DNA of 64,000 nucleotides, taken from contig CAWZYM010000006.1 in NCBI GenBank assembly GCA_963966185.1, forward strand, positions 452,001 to 516,000, written 5' to 3'. Within the stretch, counting starts at the first letter, position 1. The number at the start of each line of letters is the position of its first letter. A program made the translations under genes and the position numbers. A model generated the notes under the pieces. It had not been told where the DNA came from and did not search any database. It saw nothing but the letters and a program-made list of their open reading frames with translations. This stretch comes from Rhabditoides inermis. Its lineage: Eukaryota; Nematoda; Chromadorea; Rhabditida; Rhabditidae. Shown one piece after another: positions 41,701 through 55,440 of this stretch.

Positions 41701-43391
41701 AGATGACGGACGAGGATATGCGCAAGGTGGCGCTCATGTTGTCGGGTGAGTAGTGCGCCAGCCATTTTTTGGGTTACGGTAGCTTGTATGGTTTGGCACG
41801 GTACTTGATCTTGTTGCGAATGTGGCCTACGGTAGAGTATACTGTATTTGTGGCAGGCCACACGCACGCCGGTCAGTTCTACGTGATGCTGCCGGTGCTG
41901 TACTGGATGTTGCCGTACATCTACGGGCTCTACGATCTGCCGGTGGGCGACGGGAAGCTGATGGTGACGGCGGGTGAGTGATGAGTTTTGTATTATGTAC
42001 TGATTTATTGCCAATCAATCAATCAATCGCTTGGTAACGACGGGTGAGTGAGGAATTTGTATTTTGTACTGATTTATTGTCAATCAGTCAATCAATCGTT
42101 TGGTGACGGCCGGTGAGTGATGAATTTGTATTTCGTACTGATTTATTGTCAATCAATCAATCGTTTGGTAACGACGGGTGAGTGATGCGTTTGTATTCTG
42201 TACTGATTTATTGTCAATCGATCAATCGTTTGGTGACGGCGGGTGAGTGAGAAATTTGTATTATGTACTGATTTATTGTCAATCGATCAATCGTTTGGTG
42301 ACGGCGGGTGAGTGAGGAATTTGTATTTCGTACTGATTTATTGTCAATCAATCAATCGTTTGGTGACGGCGGGTGAGAGAGGAATTTGTATTTTGTACTG
42401 ATTTATTGTCAATCAATCAATCGTTTGGTGACGGCGGGTGAGAGAGGAATTTGTATTTCGTACTGATTTATTGTCAATCAATCAATCGTTTGGTGACGGC
42501 GGGTGAGAGAGGAATTTGTATTTTGTACTGATTTATTGTCAATCAATCAATCGTTTGGTGACGGCGGGTGAGAGAGGAATTTGTATTTTGTACTGATTTA
42601 TTGTCAATCAATCAATCGTTTGGTGACGGCCGGTGAGAGAGGAATTTGTATTTTGTACTGATTTATTGTCAATCAATCAATCGTTTGGTGACGGCGGGTG
42701 AGAGAGGAATTTGTATTTTGTACTGATTTATTGTCAATCAATCAATCGTTTGGTGACGGCCGGTGAGAGAGGAATTTGTATTTTGTACTGATTTATTGTC
42801 AATCAATCAATCGTTTGGTGACGGCGGGTGAGAGAGGAATTTGTATTTTGTACTGATTTATTGTCAATCAATCAATCGTTTGGTGACGGCGGGTGAGAGA
42901 GGAATTTGTATTTTGTACTGATTTATTGTCAATCAATCAATCGTTTGGTGACGGCCGGTGAGAGAGGAATTTGTATTTTGTACTGATTTATTGTCAATCA
43001 ATCAATCGTTTGGTGACGGCGGGTGAGAGAGGAATTTGTATTTTGTACTGATTTATTGTCAATCAATCAATCGTTTGGTGACGGCCGGTGAGAGAGGAAT
43101 TTGTATTTTGTACTGATTTATTGTCAATCAATCAATCGTTTGGTGACGGCGGGTGAGAGAGGAATTTGTATTTTGTACTGATTTATTGTCAATCAATCAA
43201 TCGTTTGGTGACGGCCGGTGAGTGATGAATTGGCGTGTTTTTGTCCTGATTACTGTGTCTGTGCCTGAAGCTCACATACTTCGATAGTTTTTGAGAGTAT
43301 TTCTCTTTTTTCAGGTACCCTCTACCAAGGTCCTCCCATGAAGATGCTGGCAATGAGTCAGGTGTGGGTTGTGACGCTGCGAGCGGCGTAG
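38734..43391 (+). CDS. TMPPE: Transmembrane protein with metallophosphoesterase domain
   Basis: It belongs to the calcineurin-like phosphoesterase superfamily, with several N-terminal membrane segments as in animal TMPPE; the substrate is not established. Exon 1 (38734-38808) begins MSLIRLLLVSSV. Hydrophobic exons lie at 38866-38940, 39028-39119, 39384-39463 and 39570-39695. The catalytic part carries LAVLSDIHAG, VVIVGDMVD, LFVTGNHEYY, LLEHNPA and SGHTHAGQF, so all metal-ligand motifs are present. Further exons: 39971-40054, about 40230-40292, 40500-40610, 40891-41021, 41113-41219, 41341-41403, 41603-41744, 41857-41972, and 43315-43391 ending in TAG. V-T-A-G joins T-L-Y-Q-G across the last intron in frame when the first donor copy is used. 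Two acceptors are formed by retroelement tails, and the last intron is a 65-bp minisatellite. Confidence 0.9.
39819..39969 (+). repeat. Family F insertion at a TMPPE splice acceptor
   Basis: ACCGTAATTTACATAG, GATTCGAAATAAATATTCTG and repeated GATTCT run straight into CAG and the exon TGGTTTCCGCC. A second copy of that acceptor and exon start (TTCAGTGGTTTTCCGCC) lies upstream at 39798-39814, consistent with a target-site duplication of about 20 bp. Confidence 0.8.
40058..40225 (+). repeat. Polypurine GA intron in TMPPE
   Basis: It starts within a few bases of the donor and fills most of the intron with GA, GGA and GAAA units. Confidence 0.85.
41540..41602 (+). repeat. Family B tail forming a TMPPE splice acceptor
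   Basis: TATGATCACATAATGCGCGA, TACCGGATAAAC and two GAATTG-type units end directly in CAG, followed by the exon CCTGCCCTCGCACC. CAGCCTGC also occurs at the 5' side (41540-41547), a short candidate target duplication. Confidence 0.75.
41962..43225 (+). repeat. Minisatellite of 65-bp units, each containing the 5' splice site
   Basis: TGGTGACGGCGGGTGAG-like words begin at 41962, 42032, 42101, 42166, 42231, 42296, 42361 and every 65 bp on to 43206, giving 20 copies. Each includes the last bases of the TMPPE exon and its GTGAG donor, then GAATTTGTATTTTGTACTGA, TTTATTGT and AATC units. Late copies alternate GGCGGG and GGCCGG, giving a partial 130-bp dimer order. Confidence 0.95.
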
Positions 43392-44010
43392 GAAAGTTAT
43401 TGATTTATTATCGATTTATCATATTGACTATCGATTTTTATTCTCTGGGTTGACTCACAACGTATTTATTTCTGTCCCGTGCAATTTTCTCTCTATCAAA
43501 ATAGTTGACATCAGTTAGCTTTCGCACTACTAATATGGGTATTGTTGTAGTATTAAATGACTTTGACATATTCTCGTGATAATAGTTTTTGTACATATAT
43601 AACATTGAGGGCTTTTTGTAGAGCAGATTATTTATTACTGTTGACGGTGTTGTGATTTGTGATAAATAAGTTTTGTTTTATAGTGTTGTTTGTTTTGTAT
43701 TTTCACATGGTTCACGTCCATGCTCGATATCTGCCTCTGTGTTAATAGCTGTATTTATTGATTGCAGGGTAACAGGCCGAAACAGGGTTAACCCTTCTTT
43801 CTACCATTAACTATGTTTCTCACTTTGTAGTTATGTCTTTGTTATGTATTGTGAAGTTTTCCTTCTCTTTTATACTATTCCTTATTGATTGTCCAACATT
43901 GTGTTGCACATTGTCCTCGCTCACCGCCTAATTATCGCGTAGATTAAGTTGAAGTGATATGTATCATGTATCACAGGGTATCCATCGACCCCCGATAGTC
44001 TCGTCGGTAT
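43392..44010 (+). other. TMPPE-PINX1 intergenic region
   Basis: About 620 bp of AT-rich, apparently noncoding sequence. A CACAG acceptor-like site at 43973-43977 lies 33 bp before the PINX1 ATG. No repeat family was recognised. Confidence 0.45.
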
Positions 44011-45069
44011 GTCGATTCTGTCCGAGCCTCGTCGCAAGCAGCGCATCTCGGTCGACCCGCAGAACCTGCAGTGGAAGAATGACGAGGACAAGTTCGGCAG
44101 GAAGCTCATGGAGAAGATGGGGTGAGTGAAGAGGGGAGGGGGGAGAGAAAGAGAGAGAGAGAGATGCTGATGTAAGAGATGGAATGGAGCTCAAAGGAAG
44201 CTCATGGAGAAGATGGGGTGAGTGGAGAGGGAGGGGGCGAGGGGGAGAAGGGAGAGAGAGATATGGCTCAACACACACAGCTTCTCGCTCAACAAGCACA
44301 ACATACAAACAACAAAAACAGAGAGATTGTGTTACATGGAGAGCAGTGCTGAAAGAGTAGACGATGATGATATGGTTTAGATGGAACGACGGCGACGGTC
44401 TCGGTCGGAACAGGCAGGGAAACGCGGACGCCGTCAAGCTCAAGGCGAACCACGCGGGAAAGGGTGAGCGAGCCGCCAGGGGTCATTGCACTATTCAATG
44501 TAGTATCGGCGATTCAATGGTGCAAATTTCGAGCTACTACTATTTGCGTTCTCTAATTGTATGTGTTACGGTGTGTATTCACCGAATTGTGCGGTTGTAA
44601 GTCTTTGTATTTCATGGTCATGAAACGCTGTATATATTGTCGATATCAAGAAAAGCGTTTCATGAAACGCTATCCTGGATAATCCTTTTACTTTGACTAT
44701 GACTGTAGGTCTGGGCGCGAACGCGCTGCAGTCGTACGACAGCACCTGGATCAGCCACCACGACGACTTTGCCGACCTCCTCTCCTCACTCAACAAGAAC
44801 AAGGTGGGTGGAGGGGAGGGGGAGGGGAGGGAGGGAGAGAGAGAAAAGAGAGAGAGGGGGGGAGAGAAGGAAGGAGGGAGGGAGAGGGAGGGAGGGAGAG
44901 GGAAGGAGAGAAGGGGAGGGGAGGTAGAGAGAGAGTGAGGTAGAGAGAGACTGTCGCCTTGCAGCCGAGCGAGGAGGACGACGCGGAGGTGCGCAAGGAG
45001 AAGGCGGCGCGCACATCCACAGAGCTCAAGTCGCGCTCCATCAAGCGGAGGATACAGTCAGTCGATGCT

Positions 45070-45111
<42 letters not shown>

Positions 45112-45856
45112 ACTCCCCATTTGAACAAAGACTTCCATTACTATATCTCCTATGTCTGTCTCTATCTATCTATCTCTTCCGTTAAGACGTTTACCGCTCG
45201 TTTTCAGCTACCAGAAGTTCACTCGCGCCAAGGACATTACCAACTTCTCTGACGGCGACAGGGCGGCCGTGCTGGGACTGTTTGGCAGGCACGACGACGT
45301 GAATGGCAAGAAGCAGGAGGAGGAGAAGAAGGCGGAGTCGGGCGAGGAGCAGACGGAGCAGAAGCCCGAGGAGAGCTCCACCCAGCACACGGTGTCGCAG
45401 ATGAGTGTCGGCGAGTACTTTGCCGCCAAGATGGCTGCGCTCAAGGCCAAGGCCGCCGGTGCTCTGGCTGACGTGAAGACGGAGGTGGTGGAGGAGTTCG
45501 ACGTCGAGGAGGAGATTGTGGAGCAGTACAAGAAGGAGATCAAGGAGGAGGTGGTGGACGAGGAGGAGGAGCGCGCGCGTAGGAAGAGGGAGAAGAAGGA
45601 GAAGAAGCGTCGTGAGAGGGAGATGCGCGAGCAGATGGAGCAGATGGAGGTGAAGAGCGAGGTGAAGGAGGAGCCGGTGGAGGAGGAGATGACGGAGGAG
45701 CAGAAGAAGGCGGCGAAGAAGGAGAGGAAGAGGAAGAGGCGCGAGGAGAGGGAGAAGGCCGAGGCTGAGGCGGCGGCTGCTGTGGAGACGGAGGAGCCGG
45801 AGAAGAAGAAAAAGAAGAAGAGCAAGAAGGTCAAGGAGGAGGCTGACAGCGAGTAG
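44011..45856 (+). CDS. PINX1: PINX1, G-patch nucleolar protein
   Basis: The yeast homologue Gno1 works in pre-rRNA processing by activating the helicase Prp43; vertebrate PINX1 also binds TRF1 and telomerase. Exons: 44011-44121 (MSILSEPRRKQRISVDPQNL, then KFGRKLMEKMG), 44381-44463 (WNDGDGLGRNRQGNAD, completing the G-patch), 44709-44803 (YDSTWISHHDDFADLLSSLN), 44965-45056, and 45209-45856 with TAG at 45854-45856. HYQKFTRAKDITNFSDGD and the FGRHDD motif match the family. The tail is long and Lys/Glu-rich, as expected for a nucleolar protein, with VGEYFAAKMAALKAKAAG as the conserved short segment. A second copy of the exon-1 donor lies at 44188-44226. Identification is very secure. Confidence 0.95.
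44806..44955 (+). repeat. Polypurine intron in PINX1
   Basis: The donor GTGGGTGG leads into GGGA and GA repeats over about 140 bp. The following intron (45066-45110) is instead a CT run. Confidence 0.85.
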
Positions 45857-46197
45857 TGCTGTAGTCCCTAGTCCATATGAAACTTTTGTTTATATGCCCT
45901 ATCACCCCTCTACCCTGTTTTGTTAGTTTTCCACGTTATTCACTAGCTCTGGACATTGTTAGTTACTGTATGCACCATGTTTTGTTGTTCTTTGTTCTTT
46001 GGATATGGAGTGTTGAGAAATGAGTTGACTTGGCTGTTCCGCCCAGGATTGTTTTGTTGTTGAGGTTGAGAGAGACAGAAAGGTATAAAATGTTGAATTG
46101 ATGTGTGGAGTATATTGTCGAGGTGGACAGGTTGCATAGCGCCTTTCAATATTTTCCAATTTCTTTTCATTTCGGCTATTGTAATGATATGTTTTAG
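45857..46197 (+). other. PINX1-DDX52 intergenic region
   Basis: About 340 bp, AT-rich. GTTTTAG at 46191-46197 lies immediately before the DDX52 ATG, a good trans-splice acceptor candidate. No promoter element is evident. Confidence 0.5.
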
Positions 46198-49971
<3,774 letters not shown>

Positions 49972-50077
49972 AAAGATGCTCACTGTTTGTTGTTATTCCC
50001 ATTGTTTTGTTGATTTTGACGTTGATATTTGTTATAAACGGATGTTTTCAAGAAAGAATCGTGTTTATTGAAACAAT

Positions 50078-50735
50078 TTACGATTTGCTTTCTTGTGACG
50101 TGAGGAAGGACTTGTTTTCTTTTTGGATTTCGTCGCCATCTTCCTTCTCCTTTTCTTCCACTGTTTTCTGTATATCGTTCCAAGGTTGCAGATCGGCTGA
50201 TCCGAACAGAATGAAGCAGATTCCTGGAAAAATAATGTTATGGAAAAATTATGCGCATTCTCACCGCAAATGGTCATAGTGCCAGCGCCGGTCCCGAATA
50301 TTGTGAGCCATTTGAGGCGAGGCGACTGGTGTTGATAGTGATTATTATAAAATTTGCATAAATTACCATATCGTCGATGGCGTACTTGAGTGTGGGCGAG
50401 ACGATGTTGCCGATCATACCGAAGAGCTAGGTATACGGTAGAAGGAAGTACCGTAACCTTACGCGTACCATGGCTATACTGGTGAGTGTGCCGGCGTGGG
50501 AGGGTGCGATGGTGAGGACACAGGTGAAAAAGCCACAGATACCAGAGGAGAAGCAGGCGCCTGGGTACGGTAAGGAGTACGGTATTATAAGATACCGATG
50601 GGTTATTGTAGGCATACTGTATTCTTGGATACCGTATAGGGCGAGTAGAATGGCGGCGATCCAGGGACTCTCGCAAGAGGGAAGAGTGGCGAGGCAGATG
50701 AGCACGGTGGCAGTGCCGAAGGAACCTGGAAGGTG

Positions 50736-50774
<39 letters not shown>

Positions 50775-51988
50775 TCCTCACCAATCGCCTGGAACACCTT
50801 GGCGGCAGTGGTCGGCCGCAGTCTCCCGGTCCTCTTCAGCCAGTCAGACAGAGCGCCCAGCGCGTTTTTCGTCGGGATTTGAAACATGAACGGGATCATG
50901 GAGAACGCGCCGTTCTGCAATCAATAATATAGTTAACCGATATAGATCGATCGATATCGATTGATTATATCATTCACAGATCAGCTGATAATCGATATAG
51001 ATCGATAAGTCGATACCGTATCGATCGGGAGTCGGAGCAGCTCCTTGCAGTAAGAGGGCAGGAAGCCCTGCATGATCGTCTGACACAGCTGGTGCGCGAA
51101 CTGAAATATAAATAAATAGGTCTTTCCTTTCTACGACTACGTCTTGGAAAAAAATGATGCTTGTTTTTTGGAATGTTTTCTCTACTTCGTGAAAAAACTT
51201 ATTGCAGTTTTTTTCGGAATCCCTATGATAAATAGTCTATCTGGGTACTACTGGACTACTGGATTCAAGGAAGGAAAGGAAACGGAAGGCATGGAATGAA
51301 ATGGAAGAAACTTTTTCCCCGCCTGGCAGAGTAGAATAGCGTAGACGGGCCGGGAGCGGAGCATAGCTGCCCAGGGGACGGGCGGGGGTTTCTGACGAGG
51401 GGTGAGAGTGAACATCTATTTGTGAGTAATACGCAATGTATTTTTCTCGCAAACTCCAAGTCGGGATCAACATTTTCTTTGTGAAAGAGAAAATAGCTGG
51501 AGGAAAAAATATGACGAGCGTAAACGTCAGTCAGAGTAAGAAGAACATTGTCACAATTTCCCCCCACCTTCCTTCCCTGTGTGATCCCCTGCAGGTATGC
51601 CTTCTCCTCGCCACTCGCCCACCGGTTCTCGGAAGGGTAGTCCGACGCGAACACGGCCCATGTAAGGGACCAGAATACGCCGATCAGACCTGGGTACGGT
51701 AGGGTAAGTACAGTACTCAATGCGGTGATTATACTGTAAGTACAGTACCGAATAGGTAGAAGATGGCGGGCCAGCCTCCGAGGAAAGAGCCAGCGCAGAG
51801 CGCGGAGGAGACAATGTTCGAGAAGGCGGCGGCCAGCTGAGGGTACGGTATGACTACAGTAACCTACAGTAATCTACCGTATACCTGATTTCCGCTGGTG
51901 TACATGGCGGCGATGCTGCTCTTCTCGGCGGCCGGATACCAGCGAGCGGCTAGCGCGGAGAATGAGGGGTAGACAAAGCCCTGAAGGG

Positions 51989-52037
<49 letters not shown>

Positions 52038-53659
52038 GAGAGATGGCCTACCTCTCCCAGTCCCATCACTACCCGACTGGCAAAGTAGCCCGTATACGAA
52101 ATCCGCGCCAGCCACGGCGCCACAAACGACAGCGCCACGTAGTTGAGCGCGGCGACTGAATATCGATTTATCGATCGATTATCGATTGAATCGTTCATGA
52201 TAGTACGTACGCATCTACGCGAAATTATTCGTCTTATTGAAACTCGCAGTAGGCATTGTATCACTGTACTTTACCGTTTTCCACCGTAATTTACGTAATC
52301 AATATATTGTGTGCTACTTGATTCGAGATAAATATTCTGATTCGGATTCTGTTCGATCGCATCACACCTCGATGAAGAAAGTGAAAAATGTGATAGCAAG
52401 TATTGTTGAACAACCCAGTTTCGGCTCCTATCACCTGACTGTTCGGACAATATCATGCTAGGCGGAGCACTCATCAGAGATGACCACGTATAAATCGATT
52501 ATCGATCGCATCCCACCTAGCACAATGCGCTTGGGTCCGTAGCGGTCGGCAAAGTACCCAGACACAGCTATGGTGACGAGTCCGCCGTAGAACGTCGCCG
52601 AGATGAGGATGGAGCGATCCGACTCGGACCAGAGCAGATCGCCCTGTGAGTATCGATTGATTATCGATTGATTCAGATGCATATACATTGATTGATCGAT
52701 TATCGATCGCTTACATTGTACCCCGCGTCGGCGGCTTCGACATAGTCCCGGTGGCAGTGGTGGGTGGGGCGGGAGAGGTTGAGTGGGAGGAGGGGAGGGG
52801 CGGGCTGAAGTAGAGGTCAGTCTCATCGAAGTGTTTCGAAGGGATAGCGAGGCAAAGTGTTTGGGGGCGATTCGAGAGACAATCAAGGTGTGGCCAGTCT
52901 CTTCGAAACAGCCCCGTTCAAAACGCCTCAGTCAGAAACCCGCTGTTTGGTCGTGTTTCGAGAGCGTTTCGAAGAGACTACTTTAGTGTTTTGAGGACTG
53001 ACCACAACTGGGCTGGTTAGGGAGTGGTTGACTGGCGCATCCATGAGGGAGAGGGCGGTCGAGTTGACCATGCACACGATGCCCATTGAGAGGCCGAGTC
53101 GCATGGAGACGGTCGACCACAGGCCGGTCTGAAAAAGGGGGGAGAGGAGGGAGAGGAGGAGGAAGAGGAGGAGGAGGAGAAGGAAGAGGAGGAGAAGGAG
53201 GAAGAGGAGGAGAAGGAGGAGAAGGAGGAGGAGGAAGAGGAGGGGGAGGAGGAGGAGGAGGAGGAGGAGAAGGAGCAGGAGGAGCAGGAGCAGGAAAAGG
53301 AGGAGGAGCAGGAGGAGAAAAAGAAGGAGGAGGAGAAGGAGGAGGAGGAGGAGAAAGGGGAGAAGGAGGAAGATACCATCAGCAGCAGTCCAATCCGCAG
53401 ACGGTGCGAGCGCAGCGACCACAGAGGCACGCGCGGCTTCGTCTAGGAAACCCTATCCAGTGACCACTACTTCAAGTAGCAGTCAGTCTCTTCGAACATC
53501 CAAAATGTCTCCCAACTACATGCGAATGCCCATTAACTACTTCGAACTACTTCGGCAACGATTTTCGAAGAGACTGCCCACGCCTTTAAGTCGGTGTACC
53601 TCGGATTCGGATGACTGTGTGGTATCTGTGAGCAGAAAAGCGCTGTCATCTTTCGACAT
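50078..53659 (-). CDS. SLC17: SLC17-type major facilitator anion transporter
   Basis: SLC17 carriers move organic anions or phosphate; members include sialin, vesicular glutamate and nucleotide transporters. The substrate here cannot be read from sequence. Exons: 53600-53659 (MSKDDSAFLLTDTTQSSESE, start by inference), 53377-53442, 53003-53128 (MRLGLSMGIVCMVNSTALSL, TM1 and the family N-glycan loop), 52715-52804, about 52517-52645 (SILISATFYGGLVTIAVSGY, FADRYGPKRIVL), 52050-52156, 51890-51981 (GFVYPSFSALAARWYP), 51751-51839, 51575-51690 (DYPSENRWASGEEKAYL, matching the SPxxHPxIxxxEK region), 51030-51102, 50781-50916, 50630-50727, 50472-50562, 50366-50429, 50268-50337, and 50078-50224 with a TAA stop at 50080-50078. 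The C-terminal tail is acidic. Exon 3-4 splicing uses MITE-derived sites. Confidence 0.85.
51985..52050. repeat. GA/CT microsatellite in SLC17 intron
   Basis: GA units on the plus strand, hence CT on the transcript, just before the acceptor of the 51890-51981 exon. Confidence 0.8.
52248..52352 (+). repeat. Family F copy in SLC17 intron
   Basis: ACTCGCAGTAGGCATTGTAT, GTACTTTACCGTTTTCCACC and GATTCGAGATAAATATTCTG. Confidence 0.75.
52805..53002. mobile_element. SLC17 intron 3 composed of two family D MITE ends
   Basis: On the minus strand the intron starts GTCAGTCCTC, inside a terminal word (GTGTGGTCAGTCTC type), and ends GACTGACCTCTACTTCAG, the opposite terminal word plus CAG. The inner ends AAGGTGTGGCCAGTCTCTTC (about 52888) and the GTTTCGAAGAG palindromes are also present. 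CAGCCC occurs at both intron borders. The intron is thus bounded exactly by transposon sequence. Confidence 0.7.
53130..53372. repeat. GGA/GAA purine tract
   Basis: About 240 bp of GGA, GAA and GCA units on the plus strand, TCC-rich on the SLC17 transcript. It fills intron 2 up to TTTTTCAG. Confidence 0.9.
53472..53590. mobile_element. Family D MITE in SLC17 intron 1
   Basis: AAGTAGCAGTCAGTCTCTTC and the inverse TTCGAAGAGACTGCCCACGC, flanking a GAAC/TTCG-rich interior. Confidence 0.7.
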
Positions 53660-55008
53660 CCCACCGCTCCCACCGCCCAGACACCGAAGAATGATCCCGG
53701 TGAAACTTTTGATTCAAAATGACGTCACATTATCCCCACTGACGTCACCGCCAAATCCACTTTGGTGCGTCGATCTGTTGTGATTGAGGCTATTTGATAT
53801 CCCAGAGAGAACCCTGGGAGTCTGTTACTCGACCGTAATCCCGAGTCCACGGTGGGTGATCAGTCCGAGTGGCACTTGCCCCGCAGAGACAAGGGCAATC
53901 GAGGAGGGCGGCAGACACGCAGACGAGTTGCGCAAGCGAGAGAGTGTGGTGATTGGAGAGGGCCAGAGAGAGGGAAGGACCCTCGGGGTCAGCGGGGGCA
54001 GAAGCCATATAGTGAGAGAGGCAGGAAGTTGGGAGCAGCCCCGGTTGCGCCACACTTCTCTCTGGTAGCCGACTACTCGCATTTGCATACCCTACTTTCT
54101 TTAAGCCCTCGGATTTGTGGTTAGTAGCGGTCCCTGTATTACGAGTATTCTCCCTGACGCTATGATGTAAGATTCGTGAGAATGTTCACTCTGTATTGTA
54201 CCGAGCTGGTACAGTATCGCTTTGCTTACTTTTCCACAGTCCACGCCAGTGAGTCCACGCCAGCAAAAGTAGGGTCTAGCCCCAGGAAAGTGTACATCCC
54301 CGACGGCTACGAAGGTGCTTCTGGTGCCATGGGGCTCATTAGCCCGAAGAGGTCAGCGCAGGTCCCTTTCGTCCCTTATCGGAGCCGCGACCTTGCGGCG
54401 GCGGCGCGCGAGATGCCTCCCTCTGATTAGATACACTCGAACTCATTGCGGTCACTTCGGTGTGTGTACGTTTTCCTCGTGTTCCTCTTTTAAAACGTTC
54501 CGTTTTCAAACGTGTCGTGTTGACATCGTAATATTGATGTGATTCATCTCGGGAGGAAGATATGAACTCTGTCTCTCACTCTCACTCTCACACTCACTCG
54601 CCGCGCGTATGCTGGAATGATTCACGTTTTGAGATTTGCTACATACTCACACAAGCGCACACTTTTTGTCTCACTTCCGAACGGTCTCGACCAGCTATCA
54701 GAGCGTTCGATTGATTATCTCTGCCTTTTCCGTCTGCGCTCTCTTCAAGTCGCACGGTCTCTCGCCATCTCTCCGAGGCCGCGCACTGTTTTTCCATTAG
54801 TACCTGTGCACCCGCGAGAGAAACAGTACTGCGTTCGCGTTTGTGTGGTTTCGTTATTATGATTTATGATGTCTCACCGTCTCATTTGCATGTTTCCATT
54901 TTGCTTTCTGTGTCCACTTTCACTTTTTCGATTCCGTAGAAGCCGCTGTCTCGCCTCATTTGCTTATATTTGCGTATTGCAGAGTCCCACTCTCTGTGCG
55001 TCTAGCCG
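53660..55008. promoter_or_regulatory. Divergent intergenic region between SLC17 and laminin alpha
   Basis: About 1.35 kb. TATTGCAG (54974-54981) is a splice-acceptor-like site 27 bp before the laminin ATG. A 54176-54430 open frame (ending RDLAAAAREMPPSD) has coding-like composition but no recognised homologue. Promoters for both genes probably lie here. No TATA or other motif is convincing. Confidence 0.4.
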
Positions 55009-55393
55009 ATGGCCTTCGCCTTGTGGCTGTGGCTGTTGCTGGCGTCGGGCGGGGCGGATGCCCTCAGGGCATCGTTCCGCCGATCAGCTGACTGGTCGAC
55101 GAGAGAAGACTTCGCATACGACAGGGAGACATACCAGGAGTTTATCGCTGTGGAGAGTGGTGAGATTTTGCAACTATTATGTGTCGGAATCGGGTTGGTA
55201 AACAACAACAACCACAACAAACAAACAAACAAACAACAAACTTGCAGAGCGCGGTCTGTTCCCGAACATCTTCAACCTGGCGACGAATTCGTTGATCACC
55301 GCGTCGGCGACTTGCGGACAGCAGAGGCGGGAGGAGTACTGCAAGCTCGTCGAGCACGTGCTACTCAGGAAGACCGACGGCGGAAAGTGAGTG

Positions 55394-55440
<47 letters not shown>

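Noticed and set aside
41962..43225. CRISPR-like regular repeats
   Set aside because: The 65-bp units are directly adjacent, with no unique spacers, lie in an animal intron and derive from the exon-intron boundary.
52928..53422. Poly-Leu/poly-Ser membrane-like protein on the minus strand
   Set aside because: It is the translation of the GGA tract read through the intron between SLC17 exons 2 and 3.
54176..54430. 85-residue open frame ahead of laminin
   Set aside because: The composition is coding-like but I recognise no family and see no clear start or splice context. It is mentioned only in the intergenic entry.
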